A stretch of DNA of 64,000 nt from Bacillota bacterium (GTDB taxonomy: Bacteria; Bacillota_I; Bacilli_A; RF39; UBA660), in assembly GCA_015059425.1 (NCBI GenBank), contig SVAM01000004.1, positions 31,004 to 95,003 of the forward strand, written 5' to 3'. The translations under genes and the position numbers were made by a program. The notes below the pieces were generated by a model. It saw only the letters and a list, made by a program, of their open reading frames with translations, searched no databases and had not been told where the DNA came from. Positions within the stretch are counted from its first letter, which is position 1. The number at the start of each line of letters is the position of its first letter. Shown in pieces: positions 17,219-26,684 of the stretch.

Positions 17219-18397
17219 ATGAAGAATTTTACAAATTACACAGTTTATGATAAGAAAGAGAATTTGAGTGATGAAACAAAGGTTGTAAGAGGAGCACTAG
17301 GACATGATCCGGTAACAGGCGCCATAAGTTTTCCAATCTTTCAATCATCAACATATAGACATATAGGTATAAAAGAAAATACTAATTTTAATTATAGTAG
17401 AATAATTAATCCAACTAGAGAAGAATTTGAGCGTACTATGGCTATGTTAGATCATGGGTATAGAGCTTTTGCTGTTTCTTCTGGTATGGCCGCAACATCA
17501 CTTGTATTAACAATGTTAAAACCAAAAGAACACATATTAATATCTGATGATGTTTATGGTGGTACAGTTAGAGCATGTGATGAAGTATTAAAATATAATG
17601 GAGTAGAATATAGTCAAATAGATTTTACTGACTTAGAAAATGTTAAGAAAAGTATAAGACCAAATACAAAAATGATGTTTATTGAAACACCAACTAATCC
17701 AATGATGAAAGTTGCGGATATTGCATCTATTTGTGAATTTGCTCATTCTAAAAGTATTACAGTTGTTGTAGATAATACTTTTTTAACAAGTTATTTTCAA
17801 AAACCATTAGATTTAGGAGCGGATTTAGTAGTTTATAGTGCAACAAAATATATTGGTGGACATAATGATATTTTAGCAGGAGTAGTTGTTGTAAAAACTA
17901 AAGAACAAGCAGATTATTTAAATTTACAAATGGCTATTTATGGAGCCTGTTTAGCACCTATGGAATCATGGTTAGCATTACGTGGATTAAAAACTCTAGC
18001 GGTTCGTATGGATAGACATTCATCTAATGCTAAAGAAATAGCTGAATTCTTGCGGAATCATCCTAAGGTTAATAAAGTATATTATGCAGGATTTAAAGAT
18101 CATCCACAATATGAAATTAGTTTAAAACAATCAACTGGCTTTGGAGGAATGATTAGTTTTGAATTAGACAGTATGGAAACTGTTAATAAATTCTTAGAAA
18201 GAATAAATTTAATATTATTTGCAGAAAGTCTAGGAGGGGTTGAATCATTAGTAACTCATCCGGCTTCTAGAACACATACTGAAGTATCAAAAGAAACGAA
18301 AGAAAAACTGGGAATAACTGATACTTTATTAAGACTTTCTGTAGGAATTGAAAATGTAGAAGATTTGATAAATGATATTAAACAGGCATTAGAATAA
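17219..18397 (+). CDS. Cystathionine gamma-synthase/lyase family PLP enzyme
   Basis: 392-residue trans-sulfuration enzyme (Cys/Met metabolism PLP family). The cofactor Lys lies in YSATKYIGGHNDILAGVVVV. Other family motifs are FAVSSGMAATSLVL, FIETPTNPMMKVADI and AESLGGVESLVTHPA. It could be MetB, MetC, a gamma-lyase or a related enzyme; the sequence by eye does not separate them. ATG at 17219 has TAAGGAGGT in place. No other sulfur genes are adjacent. Confidence 0.9.
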   Translation: MKNFTNYTVYDKKENLSDETKVVRGALGHDPVTGAISFPIFQSSTYRHIGIKENTNFNYSRIINPTREEFERTMAMLDHGYRAFAVSSGMAATSLVLTMLKPKEHILISDDVYGGTVRACDEVLKYNGVEYSQIDFTDLENVKKSIRPNTKMMFIETPTNPMMKVADIASICEFAHSKSITVVVDNTFLTSYFQKPLDLGADLVVYSATKYIGGHNDILAGVVVVKTKEQADYLNLQMAIYGACLAPMESWLALRGLKTLAVRMDRHSSNAKEIAEFLRNHPKVNKVYYAGFKDHPQYEISLKQSTGFGGMISFELDSMETVNKFLERINLILFAESLGGVESLVTHPASRTHTEVSKETKEKLGITDTLLRLSVGIENVEDLINDIKQALE

Positions 18398-18422
18398 GAT
18401 TATATATTATAGGAGGTAAATA

Positions 18423-19883
18423 ATGAAATTAGAAAGTATTTTAAAGAAAATTGATTATAGTTTATTAAGTGGATCATTAGATACACTTATAAATGATATT
18501 AAATATGATAGCCGCAAAGTAGAAAAAGATGATATTTATGTAGCATTAAAAGGTTTTACAAGTGATGGACACGATTATATTCCAGAAGCTATAAGCAAAG
18601 GTGCAAGTGTTATAGTTTTATCTAAAATGGTGAGTATTCACGGTGATGTAACAGTTATTAAAGTTGATGATACTAGAATTGCACTTTCATACATGGCGGA
18701 TAATTATTTTGGTAATCCAAGTGATGGTTTAACTACTATTGGGGTTACTGGAACAACTGGTAAAACAACTACTACTCATATGATAAGAGATATGTTAGAA
18801 TCTGTAGGAGTTAAATGTGGCTTAATAGGAAGTATTGGAATTAAGTATAATGATATAGTAGAACATACAGATAATACTACACCAGAATCATATGAAGTGC
18901 ATAAAGCGTTTAAAAAGATGTTAGATGCTGGAATGACTCATGTTGTAATGGAGTGTTCTAGTCAAGCATTTAAAATGCATAGACTTTCTGGTATTACATT
19001 TGATTTAGGAGTACTTACAAATGTTACAACAGATCATATAGGGCCTGGAGAACACGAAAGTCAAGAAGAGTATGTAGCATGCAAAAATATGCTATTCTTA
19101 AATAGTAAAAAAGTTATATCAAATAATGATTCAGAGTATTTAAATGATGTATTAAAAGATGTTAAAGTGCCTATTATAACATATGCTCTTGATAATGAAG
19201 CGGATATAAAAGTATCAAAAATAAAACTTATTAATGATTCAGATTTCTTTGGTTCTGAATTTAATACTACAGGTCTAATAAGTGATACGTTTAGAACAAG
19301 TATTCCAGGAGAATTTAATATATATAATTCATTATGTTCTCTAACAGTTATTAATGCTTTAGGAATAGATTCAAGTAAGGCTAAGGAAGCTTTATTAAAT
19401 GTAAAGGTACGAGGACGTATGGAAACTGCTCTAGTAACATCAAAATTTAAAGTATTAATAGATTATGCTCATACTGAAGATGGGATGAAAGAATTAGTTA
19501 AAACTTTAAGAGCTTATAAGCCAAAAAGATTAGTAAGTATTTTTGGTGGTGGGGGAAACCGCCCGAAAGAGAGAAGATATAGTTTAGGTGAAATAATTGG
19601 TGGTTCTAGTGATTTATGCATAATTACTATGGATAATCCAAGGTTTGAAGAAATAAGTTCTATTAATAAAGATATTAAAGTTGGGTTAGATAAAGTAAAT
19701 GCAAAGTATATTGAAATTGAAGATAGAAGTGAAGCAATTAAATATGCTTGTATGAATGCCCTAGATGGAGATTTAATATTATTAGTAGGAAAAGGCCATG
19801 AAGAATATCAAGATATTAAAGGAACAAAATATTATTTTAATGAATTAGATGTAATAGAAGAAGTTAAAGTTAGTTTAAAATAA
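18423..19883 (+). CDS. murE: UDP-N-acetylmuramyl-tripeptide synthetase MurE
   Basis: Adds the third amino acid to the peptidoglycan stem peptide. The Mur ligase P-loop is GVTGTTGKTTTT; the substrate loop DNTTPESYEVH and IDYAHTEDGM are clear. The DNPRFEE motif carries the Arg usual for enzymes that take meso-diaminopimelate rather than lysine. 486 residues. AGGAGG precedes the ATG. It follows the PLP enzyme closely (25 bp). Together with murC at 52497 it shows a walled bacterium. Confidence 0.94.
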   Translation: MKLESILKKIDYSLLSGSLDTLINDIKYDSRKVEKDDIYVALKGFTSDGHDYIPEAISKGASVIVLSKMVSIHGDVTVIKVDDTRIALSYMADNYFGNPSDGLTTIGVTGTTGKTTTTHMIRDMLESVGVKCGLIGSIGIKYNDIVEHTDNTTPESYEVHKAFKKMLDAGMTHVVMECSSQAFKMHRLSGITFDLGVLTNVTTDHIGPGEHESQEEYVACKNMLFLNSKKVISNNDSEYLNDVLKDVKVPIITYALDNEADIKVSKIKLINDSDFFGSEFNTTGLISDTFRTSIPGEFNIYNSLCSLTVINALGIDSSKAKEALLNVKVRGRMETALVTSKFKVLIDYAHTEDGMKELVKTLRAYKPKRLVSIFGGGGNRPKERRYSLGEIIGGSSDLCIITMDNPRFEEISSINKDIKVGLDKVNAKYIEIEDRSEAIKYACMNALDGDLILLVGKGHEEYQDIKGTKYYFNELDVIEEVKVSLK

Positions 19884-19894
19884 CTTCTTTTTTT
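19860..19894 (+). terminator. Terminator of murE
   Basis: GAAGTTA pairs with TAACTTC (7 bp) around 14 nt, followed by seven T. The stem is partly in the last codons. Confidence 0.7.
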
Positions 19895-19937
19895 GTATAA
19901 TTATGTATTTTCTATTCACTCTAATAATGGTGATATA

Positions 19938-20678
19938 ATGAAAAAAACTTCCATATCTTTTGGTTTAGTAAATATACCAGTTAATATTAATCCGGTTATA
20001 AAAAATAATGATATATCTTTTAATCAACTTCATAAAAAGTGTTTATCAAGAATAAAATATGTAAAATATTGTCCACATTGTAAAAAAGAAGTTAAACAGG
20101 CTGATATTATTAAAGGTTATCAATATGAAGAAGATAATTATATAACTTTAACAGAAGAAGAATTTGATAAATTAAAAAGTGAAGATGAAAAAACAATTGA
20201 AATAATAGGTTTTGTTGATTTAAAAGAAATAGATCCAGTATATTATGAAAAAAGCTATGTAGTTAATGCAAATAGTAAAAGTAAAGCTTATAGTTTATTT
20301 AAAACAGCACTTGCTAGAACAAAAAAAGTTGCTTTAGCTAAAACAGTTATTGGTACTAAGTTTTATTATGTTATTTTGAGATTTAATGATAATAATATAA
20401 TAATGAATACTTTATATTTTTTAGAGGAAGTAGTAATACCTGAAAATGTCGTAGATGTGAAATTTACAGCAAAGGAATTAGATTTAGCTATAGAACTTAT
20501 AACTTCTTTAAATATGAAATTCAAACCAGAAGAATTAATTGATGAATATCAAACTAAAATTAAAGACGCTATCGATGATAAAATTGATGGTAAAACTATT
20601 AAGAAACCTCGTAAAAAACAAGAAAAAAACATCAAAGATTTAATGACAGCCTTAGAAATGAGTTTAAAAAATGTTTAA
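19938..20678 (+). CDS. ku: Ku protein (non-homologous end joining)
   Basis: DNA-end-binding protein of bacterial NHEJ. The Ku core starts at KTSISFGLVNIPVNINPV and includes KYCPHCKKEV, KGYQYEEDNYITLTEEE and a LARTKKVALAK helix. 246 residues. The C-terminal tail is basic (KKPRKKQEKN). ATG at 19938 follows GGTGAT; an earlier in-frame start near 19893 lies in the murE terminator. It overlaps the ligase gene by 8 bp, so the two form one operon. Confidence 0.94.
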   Translation: MKKTSISFGLVNIPVNINPVIKNNDISFNQLHKKCLSRIKYVKYCPHCKKEVKQADIIKGYQYEEDNYITLTEEEFDKLKSEDEKTIEIIGFVDLKEIDPVYYEKSYVVNANSKSKAYSLFKTALARTKKVALAKTVIGTKFYYVILRFNDNNIIMNTLYFLEEVVIPENVVDVKFTAKELDLAIELITSLNMKFKPEELIDEYQTKIKDAIDDKIDGKTIKKPRKKQEKNIKDLMTALEMSLKNV

Positions 20679-21552
20679 TTCTAAAAAATTAAAACCAATG
20701 CTTTTAAAAGAAGTTGATAAACCATTTAATGATAAGAATTATATTTATGAATTGAAATTTGATGGGATTAGAGCAATTATTTATGTTGATAAAAACAGTT
20801 TAAAAATAACAAATAGATATGGCGTTGATATAACTCGTTTGTATCCAGAACTTCAAAATATAAAGAAAAATATTGGTAATAATAAAGTAATATTTGATGG
20901 TGAAATAATTACTTTTGATAATGGGGTGCCTAGTTTTAGTAAATTACAATTACGAAGTCATTTAAAAGATATAAATAAAATAAATAATTTAAGTAAAGAG
21001 ATACCTGTAGTATTTATAGCCTTTGATATTCTGTATTTAAATAAAGAACTAATTAACATGAAGCTTATTGATAGAAAAAAATATCTTAAAAAATTTAAAG
21101 ATACGGAATATTTTATTAAAACTAAAGAATATGTTGATGGTAAAAAATTGTTTTCTCAAGTTAAAAAATTAAAACTTGAGGGTATAGTTGCTAAAGAAAA
21201 AAATAGTTTATATATTCCTGGTAAAAGGGTATATTGTTGGCTTAAAATTAAGAATTTTAAAGTTGGTAATTTTATAATTCATGGCTATATAAAAAATAAA
21301 AATAAATATAGTTTGCTTCTTGGTGAATATAAAAATAATATGTTATATTATGTTGGTAAAGTTAGTGTAACCTCAAAAAATGAAACTTTAAAAAAAGCTT
21401 TAAATTCTAGAAAAATAGATAATAAATTTATTAATAGTAATGAAAAGGGGTTGTATGTAGAACCTATACATAAAATAAAAGTACATTATATGGAAAGAAC
21501 TAGTACTAACATGCTTAGACAACCTTTTGTTAAAAACAAAAATAAAGCTTAG
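20671..21552 (+). CDS. ligD: ATP-dependent DNA ligase (LigD-type ligase domain)
   Basis: Seals ends bridged by Ku. Motif I ELKFDGIRA carries the AMP-binding Lys; FDGEIITF, AFDILYL, LEGIVAKEK and WLKIKNF are the later nucleotidyltransferase motifs. An OB-fold part follows. 293 residues: only the ligase domain, without the polymerase and nuclease domains of full LigD. The start overlaps ku, and a strong bidirectional terminator ends the operon. Confidence 0.92.
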   Translation: MFNSKKLKPMLLKEVDKPFNDKNYIYELKFDGIRAIIYVDKNSLKITNRYGVDITRLYPELQNIKKNIGNNKVIFDGEIITFDNGVPSFSKLQLRSHLKDINKINNLSKEIPVVFIAFDILYLNKELINMKLIDRKKYLKKFKDTEYFIKTKEYVDGKKLFSQVKKLKLEGIVAKEKNSLYIPGKRVYCWLKIKNFKVGNFIIHGYIKNKNKYSLLLGEYKNNMLYYVGKVSVTSKNETLKKALNSRKIDNKFINSNEKGLYVEPIHKIKVHYMERTSTNMLRQPFVKNKNKA

Positions 21553-21568
21553 TTGTTAAGCTTTATTT
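21540..21568. terminator. Bidirectional terminator between the NHEJ operon and rnjA
   Basis: AAATAAAGCTTA pairs exactly with TAAGCTTTATTT (12 bp) around GTTGT-type loop bases. It covers both stop codons. Confidence 0.75.
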
Positions 21569-23229
21569 ACTTCCATAATAACTGGTAAGATAATTGGATG
21601 TCTGCCAGTTAATTCGTTTATAAATGGATATAATTCTAAAATAATTTGATTTTTTAAATCAGTATGACTGTAACTAGAATTTGCTAAAGTTTTATTAACA
21701 ATTTCTGTTATTTTATTTTCTATCTTACTTATCAATTCAGGGTTTTCATTAACCATTATAAATCCGCGTGTTGTAACATTTGGTTTAATTAATAGCTTTC
21801 TGGTTAAAGTATTAATATTTAATATAGTTACTAATATTCCATCATTACCCATTAATTTACGGTCTTTTATTACTTGGCTACCTATATCACCAATACGTGA
21901 ACCATCTACATATACATCGCCACTTTTAATTGATTCACCACGAGTTACTATACCATTATTTAAATTAATTACATCACCATTTTTACATATAAATATATTT
22001 TCTTTAGGTATGTCACAAGATTCTGCAATTTCGCCATGTTGTTTTAACATTCGATATTCACCGTGCATTGGCATAAAATATTTAGGTTTAATTATTCTAA
22101 GCATCCATTTTAATTCTTCTTCTTTAGCATGTCCTGATGTATGAACATCATTAAAAGTTCTATTAGTGTAAACTTTTACACCTTTTAAATATAATTTGTT
22201 TATAACTCTGTTAATGCTGGCAGCATTACCGGGAATAGGAGATGAAGAAAATACTACTAAATCATCTGGCATTAATGTTATTTGTTTATGAATACCATTT
22301 GCTATTCTAGATAAAGCTGCTAGAGGTTCTCCTTGAGTTCCTGTACATAAAATGCAGATTTCTTTTTTCTTTAAATTCTTAGCTTGATTATTATCAATAA
22401 ATATTGTTTTATCTTCAATTAAGCCATTGTTCATAGCAAGTTCAATACTTGTTTCCATTGAACGCCCAAATATAATTATTTTACGATTATTTTTGCGACA
22501 TGTTTCTACTATATGTTTTATACGATAAATATTTGATGCAAATGTGGCTATAATTACACGCCCATGATGGCGAGATACAATATCATTTAAAGCTTCGTCA
22601 ACACTTGATTCGCTTTTTGAAAATCCTTCTGATAAAGCATTTGTAGAATCACTTAATAGTAATGTAACACCTTTACTTCCTAATTCAGCCATTTTATGAA
22701 TATTTGCCATTGGGCCAATTGGTGTTAAATCAAATTTAAAGTCTCCAGTTTCAAATATTGTTCCATTAGGTGTATGAATTGCAATACCAAAAGAACCTGG
22801 AATAGAGTGGGTAGTTCCAACAAATTCTATTGTAAAATATTTAGTTTTTAATACTGTTTCTTCTGTTACTAATTCAATGTTATTATAATTGATATTTTTG
22901 TCTGTTAATTTTTTTACTATTAAATCAGCGGCAATTTTAGAAGCATATATTTTTGGAATATTTACTGTGTTAAGTAAAAAAGATATTCCACCAATATGGT
23001 CTTCGTGTCCGTGAGTTATAACTAAACCTTTAATTTTTTCTTCATTTTGTTTTAAATATGTAACATCTTGAATAACATAATCTATACCTAGCAAGTCATC
23101 TTCAGGGAACATTACACCAGCATCTATTACAATAATTTCATCATTATGAGTTACAACATACATATTTTTACCAACTTCGCCTAAGCCACCTAAGGCTACA
23201 ATGGACGTAGTCTCATTATTATTTTTCAT
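21556..23229 (-). CDS. rnjA: Ribonuclease J1
   Basis: Metallo-beta-lactamase RNase with endo- and 5'-3' exonuclease activity in mRNA decay and rRNA maturation. Zinc motif HGHEDHIGG is intact, as are ETGDFKFD, VHTSGHA and PMHGEYRM. The beta-CASP part and C-terminal domain are complete. 557 residues. GAGAGGAAG precedes the ATG. A second, catalytically altered copy lies at 32434. Confidence 0.95.
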   Translation of the reverse strand: MKNNNETTSIVALGGLGEVGKNMYVVTHNDEIIVIDAGVMFPEDDLLGIDYVIQDVTYLKQNEEKIKGLVITHGHEDHIGGISFLLNTVNIPKIYASKIAADLIVKKLTDKNINYNNIELVTEETVLKTKYFTIEFVGTTHSIPGSFGIAIHTPNGTIFETGDFKFDLTPIGPMANIHKMAELGSKGVTLLLSDSTNALSEGFSKSESSVDEALNDIVSRHHGRVIIATFASNIYRIKHIVETCRKNNRKIIIFGRSMETSIELAMNNGLIEDKTIFIDNNQAKNLKKKEICILCTGTQGEPLAALSRIANGIHKQITLMPDDLVVFSSSPIPGNAASINRVINKLYLKGVKVYTNRTFNDVHTSGHAKEEELKWMLRIIKPKYFMPMHGEYRMLKQHGEIAESCDIPKENIFICKNGDVINLNNGIVTRGESIKSGDVYVDGSRIGDIGSQVIKDRKLMGNDGILVTILNINTLTRKLLIKPNVTTRGFIMVNENPELISKIENKITEIVNKTLANSSYSHTDLKNQIILELYPFINELTGRHPIILPVIMEVNKA

Positions 23230-23333
23230 AAAATCTTCCTCTCAATAAAATAAAAAAAGTTGTAAAACTTGAGTTAATTATACTATTTTTTTTAATTTTT
23301 GTCTACTATAACTTATTTTAGTGTCAAACTCGC

Positions 23334-23362
23334 TTGATTAAATATATTTTAAGAGTTACAAT
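23334..23362 (+). promoter_or_regulatory. Promoter of the CPWC thioredoxin-like gene
   Basis: TTGATT, 17-bp spacer, TACAAT, about 18 bp before the start codon. Confidence 0.65.
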
Positions 23363-23379
23363 GTATTTAGGTGATAGAA

Positions 23380-24111
23380 GTGAAAGATTTAGATAAAAAA
23401 AGACTTGTTGGAATAATATTAGGGGCTTTATTAGTGCTAGCTATGGGAGTGAAATTTTATTTAGATTATAAAGAAAATAATAATACTATAGAAAAAATAG
23501 CTACTGCGGATGCTAAAAAATTTAAAAAGGAATATGAAGATTTAAATGGTACAACTGCTTATGGTGAAATTAAATATAAAGATTTAAAAATTAGCGAATA
23601 TATTCCAGTTGTTTATAAAACAGATAAAGAAATAGTTAATATTTTAAATAATGGTACTGGGGTAATTTATTTTGGCTTTAATTCTTGTCCTTGGTGCCGT
23701 AGTATGGTAGAAACTTTATTAAAAGTGATAGAAGATTATGAAGTAGAAAATTTCTATTATACTGATATTAAACATATTCGTTCTAGTTTTAAAGTAGAAA
23801 ATAAAAAGTTAGTGGAAACTAAGGGTACAGAAAGTTATTATGATATATTAGAAAAATTAGATGGATATTTAACGGATTATGTTATAACAGATAATAATAA
23901 AGATTATGATACTAATGAGAAAAGACTTTATGCTCCAACTGTTGTTGTTGTAAAAGAAGGAGAAATTCTTGGAGTTCATGAAGTTACTGTTGATAGTCAA
24001 ACAAATCCTTTTGATGGTTTAAATGATACTCAAAAAGAAGAACTTTATGGTATTTATGAAGAAATGATAAAAAAACTAGATGAAAATACTTGTTCAAAAG
24101 CTGGATGTTAA
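23380..24111 (+). CDS. Membrane-anchored thioredoxin-like protein with CPWC
   Basis: About 243 residues. One N-terminal membrane helix (VGIILGALLVLAMGVKFYL) anchors an extracytoplasmic domain. YFGFNSCPWCRSMVETLL holds a CxxC redox site, and YAPTVVVVKEG supplies the cis-Pro strand. It probably handles disulfides outside the membrane; the Cys-rich secreted proteins at 54031 and 55301 are possible clients. I choose the GTG at 23380 after AGGTGAT; another GTG lies at 23371. Ends TCSKAGC with two further Cys. Bidirectional terminator after it. Confidence 0.75.
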   Translation: MKDLDKKRLVGIILGALLVLAMGVKFYLDYKENNNTIEKIATADAKKFKKEYEDLNGTTAYGEIKYKDLKISEYIPVVYKTDKEIVNILNNGTGVIYFGFNSCPWCRSMVETLLKVIEDYEVENFYYTDIKHIRSSFKVENKKLVETKGTESYYDILEKLDGYLTDYVITDNNKDYDTNEKRLYAPTVVVVKEGEILGVHEVTVDSQTNPFDGLNDTQKEELYGIYEEMIKKLDENTCSKAGC

Positions 24112-24121
24112 TCCAGCTTTT
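24096..24121. terminator. Bidirectional terminator
   Basis: AAAAGCTGGAT pairs exactly with ATCCAGCTTTT (11 bp) around GTTA, between the redoxin gene and convergent trmL. Confidence 0.85.
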
Positions 24122-24632
24122 AGTTTGTGTCTTCAATAAATGTTTTGCTTTTGTGTGGCTCATCAAATAATAAATCTTCATAATTTTTTTGCCTTAATAC
24201 TTCATATAAACAGATTGCTACAGTGTTTGATAAATTTAATGATCTAACATTATCAGTCATAGGTATTCTATAACATCTATCAATATATGGTTTTAATATT
24301 TTGGTTGGTATACCTGTAGATTCTTTTCCAAAAAATAAGTATATATCATCTTTAATATCTTTATAATTGGGAGTAGAATGTGGTTGATGACCATATCTTG
24401 TAAAAAAGAAATATTCTCCTTTATTTTTATTAAAAAATTCTTCAATATTTTCGTATACTTGGTATACACATTTATCTATATAATTAACACCACTTCTTTT
24501 AATATATTTTTCGTCTAACGAAAAACCTAATGGTTTAATTAAATGTAGTTTTGTATTACTTGCTACACAGGTACGCATAATATTTCCAGTGTTTCCAGGT
24601 ATTTCAGGTTCAAATAAAACAACGTTTAACAT
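24120..24632 (-). CDS. trmL: tRNA (cytidine/uridine-34-2'-O)-methyltransferase TrmL
   Basis: SPOUT methyltransferase that modifies the wobble base of tRNA-Leu. EPEIPGNTGNIMRTC opens the protein; FGKESTGIP and VRSLNLSNTVAICLYE form the trefoil-knot SAM site. 170 residues. GGAAGTGAAATT precedes the ATG. Confidence 0.93.
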   Translation of the reverse strand: MLNVVLFEPEIPGNTGNIMRTCVASNTKLHLIKPLGFSLDEKYIKRSGVNYIDKCVYQVYENIEEFFNKNKGEYFFFTRYGHQPHSTPNYKDIKDDIYLFFGKESTGIPTKILKPYIDRCYRIPMTDNVRSLNLSNTVAICLYEVLRQKNYEDLLFDEPHKSKTFIEDTN

Positions 24633-24691
24633 AATTTCACTTCCAAATCTATTAAAAATTATAAATCATATTTAATTTATTGTAAATCAAA

Positions 24692-24720
24692 TTGACAATT
24701 ATTTTTAGATATTTTATACT
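24692..24720 (+). promoter_or_regulatory. Consensus promoter
   Basis: TTGACA, 17-bp spacer, TATACT, 23 bp before the gene at 24744. Confidence 0.8.
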
Positions 24721-24743
24721 TTATTTATATTGGAGGGTTTTGT

Positions 24744-25442
24744 ATGAAACAATTAATTACGTTTGATAATCTTTTAAATGCTGCATTATTAAAATTTGAT
24801 GGTATTGTCGATAATAAAGATTTAGCTATACTTATTGAAATGCTAAAAAAAGAAAATATATTTTTAGAGGATTGTGACTCTATTATTAATAAATTGAAGA
24901 AAAAAGGTTATGAATCTTGGGGAATTTATGATTTAGAAAATTTTAATGGCTTAAGTTTAGAACAAATACAAGTTGAATTAGAGAATCAACAAGGTATTAC
25001 TATGAAACATTTTATGGAAAATTTAGACTTAAATGAATTAATTTTGCGTAAAATTTTTCCAAGAATATTTACGCATGTTGTTTATCATAATTATAGTAAT
25101 GTACTTGTAAAACATATTAAACTATTAAATTTAAATGGTTTTGTTGATAATTTATATTGGCAGGGTAGTACAAGGATTTTTAATATTACTTATAAGGGTG
25201 TGGCTTATTTGTTTATCAAAGATAATCCTGAACTAATAAACTCATTTAAAGATATAATAATAAATCAAGGTTTGGATGTTCAATATTTAAATGATTTTAT
25301 TTTAGATACTTATCCTAAATGTAAATATAATTTAAATATTATAGATTATCAAAAATATTGTCTTCAAAAAATAACAGAAGAAGAAATGGCTTTAACTAGA
25401 AAAAAGAAATTATCTTTGTCTGGATCTGAACTTCCTTTTTAA
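24744..25442 (+). CDS. Hypothetical helical protein
   Basis: 232 residues, not recognised. It has no signal peptide or membrane helix and is mostly helical, with alternating acidic and basic stretches. Aromatic-rich segments such as FTHVVYHNYSN and LYWQGSTRIFNITYKGVAYLF are followed by a basic patch (TRKKKLS). It has a consensus promoter and a GGAGGG ribosome site, so it is very likely expressed. Terminator after it. Function unknown. Confidence 0.75.
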   Translation: MKQLITFDNLLNAALLKFDGIVDNKDLAILIEMLKKENIFLEDCDSIINKLKKKGYESWGIYDLENFNGLSLEQIQVELENQQGITMKHFMENLDLNELILRKIFPRIFTHVVYHNYSNVLVKHIKLLNLNGFVDNLYWQGSTRIFNITYKGVAYLFIKDNPELINSFKDIIINQGLDVQYLNDFILDTYPKCKYNLNIIDYQKYCLQKITEEEMALTRKKKLSLSGSELPF

Positions 25443-25450
25443 TTATTTTT

Positions 25451-25477
25451 AAAAATGTAGATTACTCTACATTTTTT
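25451..25477 (+). terminator. Terminator of the hypothetical gene
   Basis: AAAAATGTAG pairs with CTACATTTTT (10 bp) around ATTACT, with further T. Confidence 0.85.
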
Positions 25478-25526
25478 CTTGATAACTTTTTTAATTTTTC
25501 TTATAATTAATTAGAGGTAATAATTT

Positions 25527-26045
25527 ATGGCAGAAAAATTAGCAAAATTTGTAGTAGGTTTATTTGGAAGTATTACAGCAGTATGGTGGGGTAAATATTT
25601 AGTTATGTTTATTATATCTTTAATGCCTATTTTAGAGCTTAGGGGAGGACTTATTGCTGCAAGTTTAATGGACGCTCCAATGGTTACAAGCTTTATTGTT
25701 TGTTTTATAGGTAATATTATTCCAATACCTTTTATTTTATGGTTTATTACGGAAATATTCGATTTTATGAAAAGAAAAAGTCCTAAGCTTGCAAAAATAG
25801 TGGATAAGATGGAAAAGAAAGCAGATAAACAAAAAGAACAGATTGAAAGATTAAAATATTTAGGTTTAATGCTTTTTGTAGGGATACCTCTTCCTGGTAC
25901 TGGTGCTTGGACTGGTTGTTTAATAGCGGCACTTCTTGGTATGGATAAAAAGAAATCTTGTATTGCTGCAATACTTGGAGTTATACTTGCAGGTATTATC
26001 ATGCTTATATTTTCTTATGGTATTTTAGGAGGGATAATTAGATGA
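25527..26045 (+). CDS. Small multi-drug export-like membrane protein
   Basis: 172 residues with about four membrane helices. The motif MPILELRGGLIAAS near residue 35 and GIPLPGTGAWTGCLIAALL near residue 120 are typical of the Sm_multidrug_ex (COG2426) family. A charged cytoplasmic segment (KRKSPKLAKIVDKMEKK) divides the two halves. Transport substrate is unknown. GAGGTAATAATTT precedes the ATG. The stop overlaps the next start (ATGA). Confidence 0.8.
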   Translation: MAEKLAKFVVGLFGSITAVWWGKYLVMFIISLMPILELRGGLIAASLMDAPMVTSFIVCFIGNIIPIPFILWFITEIFDFMKRKSPKLAKIVDKMEKKADKQKEQIERLKYLGLMLFVGIPLPGTGAWTGCLIAALLGMDKKKSCIAAILGVILAGIIMLIFSYGILGGIIR

Positions 26046-26659
26046 CAACAATATATTTGATTAACAATAGTTTAACTATGAATAATTTAGCTTTTCCTAA
26101 CAATGAAACATTAGAATCCAAAAGAGAAAAAAGATTACTTAGTATTGAAGGGGAAATGGAAGCTAAAAAATTAGCAAAAAGCGATTATATGCAAAATATT
26201 AACGTCATTTATGCATCACCATATGTTATGAGTATTGGAACAGCTAAATATTTGGCAAATGAATTGCAATTAGATATAAAAATAGATTCTTTAATTGGTG
26301 AAAGAAAAATTGGTAATTTAGGGGATAAAAAAATTAGTATGATTACTGAACTTCAAGAAAGCGATTTTAATTATAAGTTAGTTGGTGGAGAATCTTTAAA
26401 TGAAGTAAAATTGAGAATGCTAAAATTCTTAAAAAGTATTTTAATAGAAAATGAAGCTAAAGAAATTGCTATATTTACTCATAATGTTGCAATAACTTGT
26501 TTATTAAGCGAATATTGTACTAAAGGATTTAATTTAGATAATAGATTAATTCTTAATTATAATGATGATGCTGTAGTTGATGGAACTTGGCATGGAATAA
26601 ATATTATTGAGCTTAAATTCGATAATAATGAACTTGTTTCTATAGTAAGAAAAAAGTAG
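26042..26659 (+). CDS. Histidine-phosphatase-fold protein with altered active site
   Basis: 205 residues resembling the phosphoglycerate mutase/SixA-like fold: IYASPYVMSIGTAKYLA, IGERKIGNLG and GGESLNEVKLRM are in family order. The N-terminal RHG catalytic motif is replaced (IYLINNSLT instead of IYLIRHG.T), so the phosphorylated His is missing. The second His survives in FTHNVAI. It is thus probably not a normal phosphatase. It overlaps the export-like gene by 4 bp. Confidence 0.7.
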   Translation: MTTIYLINNSLTMNNLAFPNNETLESKREKRLLSIEGEMEAKKLAKSDYMQNINVIYASPYVMSIGTAKYLANELQLDIKIDSLIGERKIGNLGDKKISMITELQESDFNYKLVGGESLNEVKLRMLKFLKSILIENEAKEIAIFTHNVAITCLLSEYCTKGFNLDNRLILNYNDDAVVDGTWHGINIIELKFDNNELVSIVRKK

Positions 26660-26684
26660 AAAAATAGTTAATTTTCTACTTTTT
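26651..26684. terminator. Bidirectional terminator
   Basis: AAAAAGTAGAAAA pairs exactly with TTTTCTACTTTTT (13 bp) around 8 nt, between convergent genes. Confidence 0.85.
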
